Origin: Owenia fusiformis
Taxonomy: Eukaryota > Annelida > Polychaeta > Sabellida > Oweniidae
NCBI GenBank assembly: GCA_903813345.2
Contig: CAIIXF020000007.1
Location: forward strand, 255,730-319,729
Length of the DNA stretch: 64,000 bases
Reading direction: 5' to 3'
Shown: positions 34,422-48,200 of the stretch, piece by piece
Layout: each line of letters starts with the position of its first letter
Position numbering within the stretch: position 1 is the stretch's first letter
Notes under the pieces: model-generated
Told to the model about the DNA's origin: nothing
Seen by the model: only the letters and a program-made list of their open reading frames with translations
Database searches by the model: none
Made by a program: the position numbers and the translations under genes

Positions 34422-37400
34422 GTTAAGGTTATGAAGGTTTTTCTTATGCAGTTTTACTCCTCCATTCAAAAACAACTTTTTAAATTATATTAGTTAAAAT
34501 GCTGTTACACCTTGGATCACACCGACAAAGCACTGACATAGCCTAGTTATAATTTATTGGAACAAAGATGGGGGATATAAAAAACGCACCTGACCTTCTG
34601 TCTTTTTGAACAATTGTGATCTCTTTTATACAGATTGTTTTATGGTTTTCGTTTTCAATATTTTGAATTTTACATTAGTGATGCTATCTTGTAAATGAAA
34701 GGTATTGAGTTGATTCATTTTGCCCATTATTTTGTTATTTTAAGAGTGGTTGCTTGATTTGATGTTTTATATTATTGCTACACCCAGGCGTTGTCATTGT
34801 CTAGTGTTGAGTACTAACCTGATACTCGCATAGGGCTAGATAATAAGCTACATTTAAATACAAAACTACAGAAATGAAGCCTAACAAAATCTTTTTTCAA
34901 ACAACTTAATATTGCAATAACGTCATTTCTAAGGCTTCGGCCCTCGGTCCAATATTTCACTATATTGCCCGCAGAAATGACGTTATTAGTATTATTACCA
35001 TCGTTAACGACCAGGACTGAAACAGCAAGAAAATCTTACGCATTGAACGATATCTAATTTCCCGGGGAAAATTGCCGGTCCAGAATATATTCTAGACCGG
35101 TCCATATGGACCACCACTATGACGTCACACATTTCTCAGGTCGATATAGTAAAATGAATGCCTTCTAAACTAGCACTAAAACCCCTAGAACTGGCCCGGC
35201 AAGGTGGTAATAATAACTGAATAACTGTTAAACATACATCCATATACAAACTTATATTTATGTTCTGTTATGCCTATGTGATTGAAATTATAAAAATAAT
35301 ATTTCAAAATATTTCTCGGTTTTCATCTTTCTCTCCGGGATACAATTTCACTCCCGTATGATTAAGACCCGCAAGTTAGCAATGTTTTGAGGAGGTGATC
35401 TCTCTGACGAAAGATACAGTTGATATTACGTCCGAGTGTTCTTGGTTTACCCTTTGCATTCGTTCGCCTTTCTTCTTAAAAGAGAGCATCGTTTATTACT
35501 AGACTCGCTACATGTAGGTATCTTGATTGGGCTCTAATCGAAAAACATATGGCCCGTGGTAGCTGGTCCATACCTACCTAGTTCAGATAATCATATTCCT
35601 AACCCGTACGGCCTCTATAAGTAGAGATGTAGTTCAAATTATGCCCTAAAATTGTTTATTACATATTTATCCAATGCTTGCTGAATTAGTTTCCTTCAAG
35701 ACCTTGAAGCTCAATCCTAATCATGAATGGGAGCTGCCAACACATTGACTATATAAAAAGTAAAGTAGCTGATGACCCACTGAAACTTACTGTCTGCATA
35801 GACAGGCCTTGGTGAATTACTTTTTTATTATTTCTGATTGACGTATCCCGCTTATTCTGATGGTTGACCTTTTTTGTCATAGATCCCTCGTCTGGATTAC
35901 TTTTTAGCGTCATATCAGTTTGGGAATTTGATGAATATTTATTTCGCAGAGACCTTTTTGTCCACCACATGCCTCTTTGTCTTTTGCCATTCTAACATAA
36001 TATGATTATTTTCAGGCTATCTGTCTTGTTTATTGGCCCCATACTGTCTAATTTCGCTTGACCAAATATGGGGGTTTCTTCTCTTATCGTTGAAAAGTAT
36101 GACTGAATTCAAAGGATTATCCTCGGTATTGGGGGCATTTTGGAGTAATACGATGAGCTATACAGCAAAATGAATAACATTAAATCAGGAATGAAATTAA
36201 ATGGAAAATATAGAACTACGCATATATATGGTTGAGCTTGAAAATAGCTTAAAACGCAAAGTATTTCATATATATGACAGTATGAGGAACGATTTAAACA
36301 TGTTCTCAAAAACCTGAACCAGTCTTTGGTATTATTCATCTTGAAATTGCACTGATTCAGTTTATGGGGGTGTTATTGATTTGTTTACATTTTTAATGAC
36401 TGGTCACTTTAGGGAACAGTGGCTTCTACTCGAACACGAATTGTAAATAAGTGAATGAGAATTTTAACCACCAAACATTATTTTCATTCAGAATTTACTC
36501 GAGTGTCCTTCATTTGAGAGTATTTTAATGAAATCCATCACAGCAGTTATATTTCGTCCACATAGTCCCATAACACGCTAATTTTCATCGAACTGTACCA
36601 CACGTATTGATTAAGGCCTGGCAACTGTCAGACAGAGCACCCTAGTGCGGGGAAACATGGATTGATACAATGCTAGCCTACTCCAGAACGACGCTATTGC
36701 AAACACACCGACACCTGTACGTTCAGTTTCCAATGATCGTAAACAACAATGAACAAAATAGAGGATGGTTTAATACATGTACGTTGTTTGTTTTTGATAC
36801 GTCAGTCATTGAAACATGAGGTCGAATACAAAGCTATGACTATCTAAAAGGTCAGATACGAGAGGTCAATGCTATATCCAAGGTCGAGCTAACATATAAA
36901 GGTCAATGTCGATAAGTTCAATAATAAATTGCTGTTCTTAAATAGGTCATTAAAGGATAATAAGTTTTATTGGCACCGACGTTGCCGTGGTACTATTTTG
37001 GAACGACTTTGGCGTCGGATCGGGGTGTTTGTGGAACTGGAATGAATTTGAAATTCGCTAAAAAACGCTGAGGGTCAGCCCCGCCCATATCAGCTAAAAA
37101 ATAACGTGAGTCATAAAATGTTGAATAAGCATCAACAGGTGTACTGACTTCACCCTTTATTTTCAGTCGGTCCTTCTATAATGTCTTATCGTTCACCTTA
37201 GTAACTGCGATAGCACTTCTCAAATACTCTCCCAAGTCAATACCTATCTACATATGGGTAAGATGCCCTTATCATATTATCCCTAATTTAAGATATTCAC
37301 TTAGCTATGCACAATGAATAATATGATAATATTAATATTGTTTAGCCGCGTCTGATGTTTGAATGGTTCGTATACTCATCTTCGTAGTATCCACATTTGA

Positions 37401-39612
37401 TCTGTTATCTTAGGAATTTGTTCATTTTCTCCGATTCTATCATAAACAGTTGTATATTGAGATATTTGTCACTTGGCAAGAGTGTGTCGCATCAGAAGGT
37501 TGTGTCATATTAGGATTTCCTTGGGGCAACACAGTGAAATGTCGCAACGTTCCGGATGAAAGAGTTGTCGAAACACCAGCCGGATAAATTACCAATTAGT
37601 TTAGCACTGACAGGCGTAGGATAGACAGCCCCGACATTTTTTATTCAGTTGTAATCGGTAAGTTCATCCTTAGAGTTCCCTTTATTTTGCTAACATATTA
37701 AATCTTAACACTTCCATTTCAAATGCTTTTTGTATATTGAAGTCCGTTTGAATCATAATTTCTGGTGAAATTCAATATGGTTTCATATATATCTTGGGAG
37801 TCCGAAATTATAAATTTGAAAGTACGCTTTGTTAATTATTGATTCAAACTAAATAAAACTGTACCTAATAACTATGGATATGGGAATTATTTCAACCTCA
37901 ATGCCTTAGACCGTTGCCTCTAAAGACCAATGTAACTTTCACTTTTAATTCGACCAAACTGGTACTAAAGACTCCCTTCACCCTTTAAGGTATTAATTAA
38001 ATTTTCAAAATCACATCACTTTTTGAAACAATGAATGAAACGGTCAGTAAGGTTGTATCGCATTGTTCATATAGAATGATAGCTTGCAATAAATCACAAG
38101 AATCAGAACAATTCACTTTTACTACACCCGTCGATTAGTAGGCACGTGAAACGTTGGTGCCATAAGTACAGACTAATGGAATTCCTCAACTTAAAGTGAC
38201 GCCTCCATTGATTTACATAACCCGAAATCTAGATAGCCTGTTGTTTTTGTTCTGTGTGAGATACTGAGTATTGAAATTGTGAAATCATTTAAGGGCAGAT
38301 CAATTATATACATGATATGGTCTTTATTGTTGGAATTTCAGGTAGTGTTAATTTCTAGCAATTACATACAGAGGAACCAAAAGTCATTTGACCTACTTCA
38401 CAAAATATAGCTCATATACTCTGTCTCTAAAGGCTATTCAAATGATGTTCTTTGTTATTTTTTTGAAATGTCACCAGATGTAATTCGCTTACACTTTTAA
38501 AAACAATAAAGGCCCACTTTTCGAATTTTCAACATTTTTGGGCAAAATAAAGACTTATATTTAAACTTCATAGTATGTCCAATGTATTGATAAGAACCTT
38601 ATCTTTCATTTCACACCAACAGCTCAAAGCTTATGATAAATTATCAAAAAAATATTTTCGATTTGTCAAGCTTTCTATATCAAGTTTTTATCAATGTCAT
38701 TGAAAGATGGTAAAGTTGTTTGTATTACATGATACATTCATTTTTATAGAAGTGTCGCCATCTTTTAAATCAACAGTAATTTAAAACATGCACTTTGTTT
38801 AACATGTGCATGCATGTCTAATGATCTCTGAACTTCAAATGTTTTTTTCTATGTAAGTTATTTTTCTCTTGGTTCAATATTAAAGCAAATCAAACTTGTG
38901 TCATATTTGAGCAAGTATGTGAGTTACATGTTTCAATGATTTTTTTCTTCTAAATTAAGTATAGTGGGCCTTTAAATTCTTTCTTAGGAAATGTAAATAT
39001 TAAAGGCCAATAACTAAACGTTTACGTTTAATTGGTTTGACTTCTCAAGCAGATGCGTCATTGCCTTACACAATGACAAGATACTTACAAATATGACAAA
39101 TATTTGGACATGCAACTGTGTCCTCTAATCTAAAGACAAGAAACTTATCTAGTTTGAATATACGTATAGTCGGTATGCGTCTTCCAATCGCAATCTTTAT
39201 GTATACATGGCTCTAAATCAATAGCATCTAGTTTACTCACTTCGAGAGCCATGTTAGATTTTGAAACTTATGTCAAAATCCAAATAGCTTTCGCAGGAAG
39301 TAACATCTAGTATTGTGCAACTGGTCAAACATTTAAATTCCGTTTGCAAAAACATGAGAATATATCTTTACTAAGTGAACCAAATCACGATTCAAAAACC
39401 CCACGAAGTAAGAAAAGTTGAATAGTCACAATGTATTAAACGTTTCACAATCACCATTACAAAACTATAAAAAGTACTTTAGCACAAATAACGGCTTTGG
39501 CGTAAAGCCGACTCTTGATCGGGCTCTTGATACATTGTTCCCATTTTATCACTAATTACAGAATAATACTGTGTATGATTTAAGGTAAATATATTCTCCC
39601 ATTATTCACAAC
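34422..39612. other. 5.2-kb gene-poor stretch
   Basis: Upstream of the EF-hand gene. No recognised domain. Two points: an inverted pair AATAACGTCATTTCT / AGAAATGACGTTATT (about 34917-34988), and a minus-strand frame at 35991-35791 bounded by an acceptor and a GTAAGT donor (67 codons, basic, no recognised family) that could be an exon of an unknown gene or an upstream exon of the EF-hand gene. Confidence 0.4.
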
Positions 39613-39620
39613 AAGAACAT

Positions 39621-42176
39621 TAGGGTGGTCCAAAATATGGCGAAAAACCAACTTTCTTTCGGATCATCTTCCTCATTTGACTTACTGTTGTCCATGACCT
39701 AAAACACCTGCACACCAAATTTTGAGACCCAAATCCCATGGGAAATTTACCCACGCTTCGACTGAAAAATTCAGTTATTTCATGATTTTTTGCTATTTTC
39801 GATATATTGCCATCTCCTTTTTCCTGGTATAAAATGTTTCTATTTTTTTCATAATAAACATTTTTGTAGGACTCTTTATTACTTAATAATACTAGGAGCC
39901 CAAACACCAAATTTTGAGACCCAAATCCCATGTGAAATTTACCCATGCTTTGACTGAAAAATTGTGAATTTCACAGTTTTGTCCGATTTTCAATAGATTA
40001 CTGTCTCCATTTTCCTGGTATAATATGTTTCTATTTTTCATAATAAATATTTTTGGATGACTCTTTATTACTTAATAATACTAGGAACCCATACACCAAA
40101 TTTTGAGACCCAAATCCCATGGGAAATTTACCCATGGTTTGACTGAAAAATTGTGATTTTCAAATTTTTTTCCGATTTTCAATAAATTGCTGTCTCCATT
40201 TTCCTGGTACGATATGTTTTTATAATAAACATTTTTGAAGACTCTTTATTACGTTCATAATACTAAAAACCCATACACCAAATATCCACCAAATTTTAAG
40301 ACCCAAATCCAATGAGAACGTTACCCATGCTTTGACTGAAAACTGGTGCTTATGATAGCTTATGATGTCTGTTTTAGGGGCATAATATGTTAATAAACAT
40401 TATGGCAATTCCTTCTTAATCCAAAGAAACACCTAAATATCAAGACTTTTAAGTCTTATTGAAAGGCGACAAATTCAGTAGTTTGGGGAAAATTTAGGAT
40501 CTTTTACTTGTACATTTATATACTGTGGTTAATATTAAGAAGTGATGACTCGACAGCAACTCAAATGCCTTGAAGATTTGGTTTGTTGGTTTCAGTAGGG
40601 ATACATCACAGGACTTTGTTTGGATTTGTGTGAGATGTCATATTCTTTCTCACATCTTTGCAGGGTAAGGTCAAATATCAAATCTGATTTTCTTTGGAGA
40701 AATGATTTTTTGATTGATCAATGTATCAATGGCATGGTCTCTGTTTTAACCAGTAAGCCTGTACCAAATCTTCAAGGGATTCGAGCTTCCACTGAGCTTT
40801 GTCATTTCTCTGAAAATGTTCATGCCCTGAAAGTACACAATGTAGAAGATAGGAAGAGCAATGAGAAACACTTAAGGTAATTCTGTATGTTCAGAAATTT
40901 TAAGTGGAGTCCAATGTTATTTCTGGAACTCATTCCATACTTGGTCAGCTCTTTCAATTTTACACTGAGTTCAAATATGTATTTAGATTATTAGTTGATG
41001 GTTAGTAATTTTCTATAATGTACTATGTGCTATGTTTATACACTGTTTGTGCATCTGAATGGAATGAGTTATGTGTTCCTGAAAAAACACGGGGCTCCAA
41101 TTAGGAAGCCATTAAAACTGAAAATAAGGAATTACCTTAAAGTACTATATAACCATCTTTCACGATGTAACGTATGTAAGGCCAAACAGGATAATTAAGA
41201 CAACGTGTAATACAATTTATTACAAATTGCACATCACACAACAATGATATGGTGCTCTAAACGACAAAAATCAAAAGTATATGATCAAAGCAAACGTGAA
41301 TTTCCCATGGGGTTCAGGTCTAAACATTTGGTACATATTAAATGTATGGGTTCCTAGTATTAAGAACGTATTAATGTCCTCCTAAAATGTTTAAAAACTA
41401 AATATAAGATTAATGTTGACCTATTGAAAATAGGAGAAAATTCACAGAAAATCACAATTTTTTGGTGGAAGCATGAATTAATTTCTCATGGGGCCAGGGT
41501 CTCAAAGTTTGGTGCATATTTGGGGCATGGGTTCCTCGTATTATGAAGTAATAAAGAGTCCTCCCAAAATATTTATTATAAAAAATAGAAACATATAATA
41601 CCAGGAAAATAGAGATGTATTGTATTGTATATGAAATAACCCAATTTTTCAGTCGAAGCGTGGGTAAATTTCCCATGGGATTTGGGTCTCAAAATTTGAT
41701 GTATGGGTTCCTAAGTATTATGAAGTAATAAAGAGTCATTCAAAAATATTTATTATGAAAAGACATCTACCATTTTATACCAGGAAAATGGAGATGGCAA
41801 TTTATCGAAAATAGCAAAAAATCATGAAATAACCGAATTTTTCAGTCGAAGCGTGGGTAAATTTCCCATGGGATTTGGGTCTCAACATTTGGTGTATGGG
41901 TTCCTAGTATTATGAAGTAATAAAGAGTCCTACAAAAATGTTTATTATGAAAAAATAGAAACATATTATACCAGGAAAAGGGAGATGACAATTTATCGAA
42001 AATAGCAAAAGATCATGAAATAACCGAATTTCCAGTCGAAGCGTGGGTAAATTTCCCATGTGATTTGGGTCTTAAAATTTGGTGTGCAGGTGTTTTAGGT
42101 CATGGACAACAGTAAGTGAAATGAGGAAGATGATCTGAAACAAAGTTGGTTTTTCGCCATATTTTGGACCACCCTA
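39621..42176. mobile_element. hAT-like fold-back element, 2556 bp, exact 8-bp TSD, abutting the ABCB1 start
   Basis: Termini TAGGGTGGTCCAAAATATGG and its complement at the right end are perfect, and the outer roughly 115 bp of each arm match with only a few differences. TAGGG fits the hAT terminal pattern YARNG. Direct repeats AAGAACAT at 39613-39620 and 42177-42184 form an exact 8-bp target duplication. Each arm holds a tandem series of about 190-bp units (phrases CCAAATTTTGAGACCCAAAT and CTCTTTATTACTTAATAATA): about four in the left arm and five in the right, in opposite orientation. The centre (about 40345-41300) is unrelated. The right end is 94 bp from the ABCB1 ATG. Confidence 0.9.
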
Positions 42177-42269
42177 AAGAACATTGGTGAATATTTTGCA
42201 TATTGTAGATATTACCACGTGTATAAGACGATTCACCCTGTTGGCATACTGTAGATACGTCGATACAAG

Positions 42270-45200
42270 ATGGCGGACTATTACCAGTCCAAGTACTCCG
42301 TGGAAGGAGAAAGTGTGGTGGGGATGTCGTACAGGGCACAACCAGGTTTGTTGATGGTCTTCTAATAAATCAAAACTCAATATAAAGAAAGCCCCAATTA
42401 GTTTCTGAGTTGTCAGAACACAATCTTGTGTTCAATACTCGGTCAGACTTTTCAAGATACTTCTTTCATTCTACAGGGTGAACTATTAGTTAATGAAAAC
42501 ATATAATGAAATGCTGATCATGATGTGAAAGTCAGTTCACAAGGCCCTAGTGGGGATCGAACCCACGACCCCTCGCTTTCAGGACGATTGTTGACCTCAA
42601 ACTGATTCAATCGATCGGTAGACTGACTAGATTGTAAACTTCTAGAATTTAACCTCAACCTGTTTTCGGGTTAATGATGGAGGAATACATCGTTTCCAGT
42701 CCACCTCTAAAGTGTAAACTTTCCTTTTGCGTTTTGATTCGACTGATTCAACACTAACGAATATTTCCAAGGCTAAATTAGTCTCTTAAGAACTTAGGGA
42801 TTCATAAGATAATCGTTCCTAATATTGTTATGACCTATCTTATTATTGTAATGGTACAACAGATACTAACAATTAATGCTTCGTATTGAGAAATCATCAT
42901 TCGTTGCTGAGCAGTCAATAACGTAGAATGATGTAGCCTTGTGTTCGACAGAATATTTCATTCTCAAAGGGATAACATTAATTGTGAAGAAAAGAGGGTA
43001 ATACGCAGATATGTGTTTTCATACAGCTCATAGAATTTTAGGATTTAAAAAGTATCACATTTAATAGATTCTTGCTTTCCCCAGGCCGTGCAGATATATC
43101 TGGATCAACCGATACTGTTGCTAGCACTGCAAGGATGGTACCGCCTAGCCAAATAAAGGCGGAAACTATTAAAACTGGAGAGAGAGTTGTTGGGTTCACT
43201 GAAATAGTAAGTATCGGAACAGCTATGGTGGTGTAATTGGCTTTGGCATATATGGATTGAACAATGAGGAATAAGTCAGTTGAACCAAACATTTTACATT
43301 CATTCAATGTGTGGCATTTTTTAAACACAGGAGAGCACGGAAAGTATCGCAGATTTCGGGACAAATGTTAGATTTTGGCTATTTTCATATTTTCTGAGGA
43401 TATAAACAAGTGCATATGTTAGGCCAATGCATTAAATCCAGAACAAGCACTCATAGAGATGATGAAAAAAAATTGACTCTGAGGCAGCGATGGTGCAAAC
43501 AGCCCACCAGCACCTGTTTAAATTCTCAGAAAACAGTCCCAATCCAACATATGACTTTCTGAAATCTGTAACGATACTTTCCGCGCTCCTTAAATTTTTG
43601 CATCTAGGCAAAAGGTTAATATACAAAGTGTCCATAATATTTTATACAATTACAATACAAAGTCTGTGTCAAGTGTAAAAAGACTATGAACACCCTGTAT
43701 ATATTTCATTTACAGTTTAGATTTGCTGACTGCGTTGACATTCTCATGATGTGCGTTGGAACGCTTGGTGCCATCGTTCACGGTGCTGGTATTGTAGCAG
43801 TAGTAGTGGTACTGGGGGATATGATTGATCTTTTCATCACTGACCAGAAGGCCAAAAATCAAATTGCCGACCTTCTTGCCACGGGAAACTATACCAATGA
43901 ATTTGGAAATGTAACATTGACGTCGCAGATGATCCAGGATAACACGAAACTTATTGAGTAAGGGGAATTTATAATTCTTGGACGAGTCTTATTTCTATCA
44001 TCATTTGGCCACTAAACGTCCTCAGATGGTTTAAGCCAAATCATATCATGATTTTTTGCTATCTATCATATTGAATAACAGCACTATGTCTTGTTTTGTG
44101 TTTAGCCCAATAGCAATCGCGCAGAACTCATCGTTCAACTCCACCTATCTGGATACAGACCTGGCTGGAGGAGAGCTCCTTGTTCAGATGAGAAAATTTG
44201 CGATATACTTTTGTAGTAAGTATGGTTTATAGGGGTTAAAAGATCTTCCTATTTTTTGTCTCTACTTGTCTAGAATAATCACTTTTGGAAAATTTAGCAA
44301 AACATATCTGATCCGTCGTCCTAGACGTCCAAAATATTAATGTGAGATACTTAATTCATTGCATATTGAAATTCTAATTTCTGTTTATATTTTCATTCTA
44401 GTCATTGGCGCTGCTGTGTTTGTGTGTGCTTATGGTCAGGTGGCGTTCTACGTACTGTCAGCTGAACGCCAAGTGAGAAAGGTTAGAACAGCATTCTTCA
44501 GGGCCGTGATGAGGCAAGAGATCGGTTGGTATGACTGCTTGGGATCAGGGGAGCTCAACACGAGATTAACCGAGTAAGTAAAATAACACTAAAATGTGAG
44601 ATATTTGCTTTTGGGCAGATATTGCTGCAAATTAGTGTCATACATTTATAGCAAATGGAAACAGGTACACGCATAGCATATTAAAATATAGTCAATCAAA
44701 ACTGCATTGCAAAACCATATATTTTTGAGTTACCATTTACAGTACATGTTTATTTTCAGCGACATGAACAAAATTGTAGACGGTATTGGCGATAAACTCG
44801 GTTCCTTCATTATGATGGTGACAGCCTTTGTTGCCGGCTTTGTCGTTGGATTTATCTACGGTTGGAAGTTAACACTGGTTATTGCTGCAATATGTCCCAT
44901 CTTAGTTTTGGCAGCACTTATATTGGCAAAGGTAATGAACCAGTTATGCCTCAGTTTGTTATATATATTAATTTGATTGTACCGGTCTTAACTGGTTAGA
45001 ACCAATTTGAACTAGTAAGTCCCAGTTTGACACAAAGATGGCTTATTGATTCAAGTCTTTTGTTGGTGATTTGTTTCTCATCGTGCCCATTTTTATTTCA
45101 TTTAAGTTTTTGTTCTTCTCAGATCAATTCAGCACTGACTAGTAAAGAGTTGAAGGCATATGCCAAGGCTGGGAAGGTAGCAGAAGAGGTCCTTGGCTTC

Positions 45201-48200
45201 ATACGTACTGTAGCAGCATTCGGCGGAGAAAAGAAAGAATGCCAACGGTACAGTCATCTTAATCTTTCCAAATGTTGACAGAAAATAATAATCATTAATT
45301 TTAAAGTTCAATACGCCATACGATGCACAAAACGCTGAACTTTTAAATCATAAATATTGATTCAATTATTTGGTTTTAGAATACATATATTCATGTTATA
45401 TTCCATAGGTACGATGTCAACCTTTTAGACGCCAAGAAAAAGGGCGTCAGAAAAGGAATGTTGCTAGGTCTTGGCATGGGCTTTTCATGGCTCTCAATCT
45501 ACGCAGTGTACGCATTGGGTTTCTGGTACGGTGCGAAACTTATCAGAGATGAACCAGTGACATATTCTGCAGGAACACTTATGATTGTAAGTCTTTTTGC
45601 TAAATAAAACCTCAATATGTCGTGAAGTATATTGTGAATTGTACAGCCTTATCTTGACAGTGTTTTAACTTTTTAAAAATAGGCCTGGATGCCAACATCT
45701 TATGAAAACAGGACCGACAGTCATTTGTCCATTAAGACCTTAAAGTTGAATTGGCGAGATCACGATAACATTCTGAATCACTAGATCACCACAACATAAC
45801 GTATTCCATTTGCAGTCTCTATCTGTATAGCCTAGACAGATCGGGTGATAATATTATAAAACTAAGCACTTCATTTATTTCACTTTGTATTGTTTATCTT
45901 CAGGTGTTCTTCGCTGTTGTCACCGGGGCCTTTGCCATTGGGAATGCTGCTCCCAACCTTCAGGCTCTCACGTCTGCTAGAGGGGCTGCCTTTGCCATAT
46001 TTAATATCATAGACAATGTAAGTTGATATAGTATGTTAATGTTGCATTTTCTCTGATAATTGCATCTATCATTACTTACTCTGCATATTTTTTACTGATG
46101 GTTTTTCACTCAGATATCTAGAATTTACTCAGAATTTTTTTTATAATGTTTCTGATTTTGCGTTTGCATTATAGGTGCCAAAGATTGACAGTAACTCTGA
46201 AGAGGGCTTAAAGCCTCGTGGTGTGATCGGGAATATAGAATTTAAGAATATATACTTTAGGTATCCGTCTAGACCTGATGTTCAGGTAAGTACATAAGGG
46301 TTATGTACTGGGAGATTTTGGATATGGGGTTTATCCAGAGGGAGATATGCATATCTACCTGAGGGACCGAAGGTAGATGTGCATATCTCACGAGGGATGA
46401 ACCCAATATCCAAACCGACCGTACATAACTGCTTTATCCTATACCAAGTAGAGTTTTCTAATTTTCTTTCAATCTTTTTTCAATTTTTTTTCTTTTTTCA
46501 ATTTTTTCACATTTTTCAATTTTTTTTCAATTTTTTCATTTTTTTTCTTTTTTTAATTGTTTATTTTTTTTTCTATTTTTCACATTTTTTCTTTTTTTCA
46601 ATTTTTCTTATTTTTTCAAATTTTTCTTCGAAGCGGGAAGATATGCCCTGGAGCGGGAGATATGGCGGGAGATATGGAGGTTCAGGATATGGAAACCTCA
46701 AAATCAGGATACGGGATATATCTTACCAACTTATCTCCCTAAAACTCTACTTGGCATAGGATAAAATGGTATACTGAGTATATGCGAGATAAAAACTCAT
46801 ACTATCTAGCCGGGTAAAGCTTGTCGTCTCCATCAGAAAATGAAGAGTTAATCCTTGTTACAGATCAAGCATATTAATGTTTCTTGTTTGATGTATAGGT
46901 GTTGAACGGTATGAACCTGAAGGTGTCCGTGGGTCAAACTGTGGCTCTGGTGGGCTCTAGTGGTTGCGGGAAGAGTACTTCAGTGGCCCTCATGCAGCGC
47001 TTCTATGACCCTCTCAGTGGAGATGTGAGTCTATCTAGTTTTTCGCTCAAGGTTTAGATATTGAAGTAGATAATAGCGTTGACATGGTTTGCAGTCTGAT
47101 GCCATTCACAAATAGTTTGATAAGTTCTCTGCTTGCCCAATTGAAAGTATTAGCACTTTAACTGGGAAAGGCTTCAGTACGCGGCGCATGCGCGGAAATT
47201 GTTTTGAAGATTTAAGGCCCATTCTCTTGAAAATTTGGCTTGAAATTGAAAAATAAGGCCCAATATGCCCGCTTATTTTTGCGCCCAATTTTTCTGCTGT
47301 TTTCTAAACTTGTTTTTCTAATTCTACAGATAACAATTGATGGTAACAACATTAGAGATTTAAATGTGAAATGGCTGCGACAGCACATTGGTATTGTTAG
47401 CCAAGAACCCGTCCTCTTTGCCACAACTATTGCTGAGAATATTGCTTATGGCCGAGATGGCGTCACACAAGCTGAAATTGAGATGGCGGCGAAGGAAGCA
47501 AACGCTCATAATTTCATTATGCAGTTCCCAGACGTATGACTTTATAATAGTTTTGTTATTTTCCTTTAATTATGATATTATTCTAATAGTTCAACAGCCT
47601 CATTATCTAATATGTGTGTTAGATCATTGCTTGGGATATTGGGGCTTGTTCGTCAATGAACAAATTGTTTTCGCTTTAGTCATCATATTTTGCTTGATGC
47701 ATCACAGTTTCAAAACAATACAACATACGATTTTATTTCAGAGATACAATACTTTAGTAGGACAACGAGGGGCGCAAATGAGTGGAGGCCAGAAGCAACG
47801 AATTGCTATCGCAAGAGCTCTTGTAAGGAACCCCAAGATTTTACTGCTGGACGAGGCCACATCTGCTCTCGATACAGAGAGTGAACGTACGGTGCAAATA
47901 GCTTTAGACAAGGTACAATGAAGATTTAATTTGGATTCGCACTAACCTAAATGAATAGAGTACAGGGCTTCTTGAGAATACACGTTAAAATTGGTTCCAC
48001 TGAGCCTCATTAATATATATATTTAATATAACATATTTTTCAAAAGGAGTGGGATTTAAAGACATATGTCTGCATTATTATAATGGTTGACACGGTGATG
48101 CTGGGGTTCCACTTATTTCTTGTTTTTCTATACATAGTATCTATTCCTGACCAAGTACTTGATAATGATTTGATACCTATTTTGTTGGTGATTAGGCAAG

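Noticed and set aside
39620-39946. 108-codon minus-strand frame
   Set aside because: It runs through the tandem units of the fold-back element and its terminus. No protein feature.
46379-46759. Phe-rich 126-codon frame
   Set aside because: Translation of T-rich filler inside a hairpin element in an ABCB1 intron.
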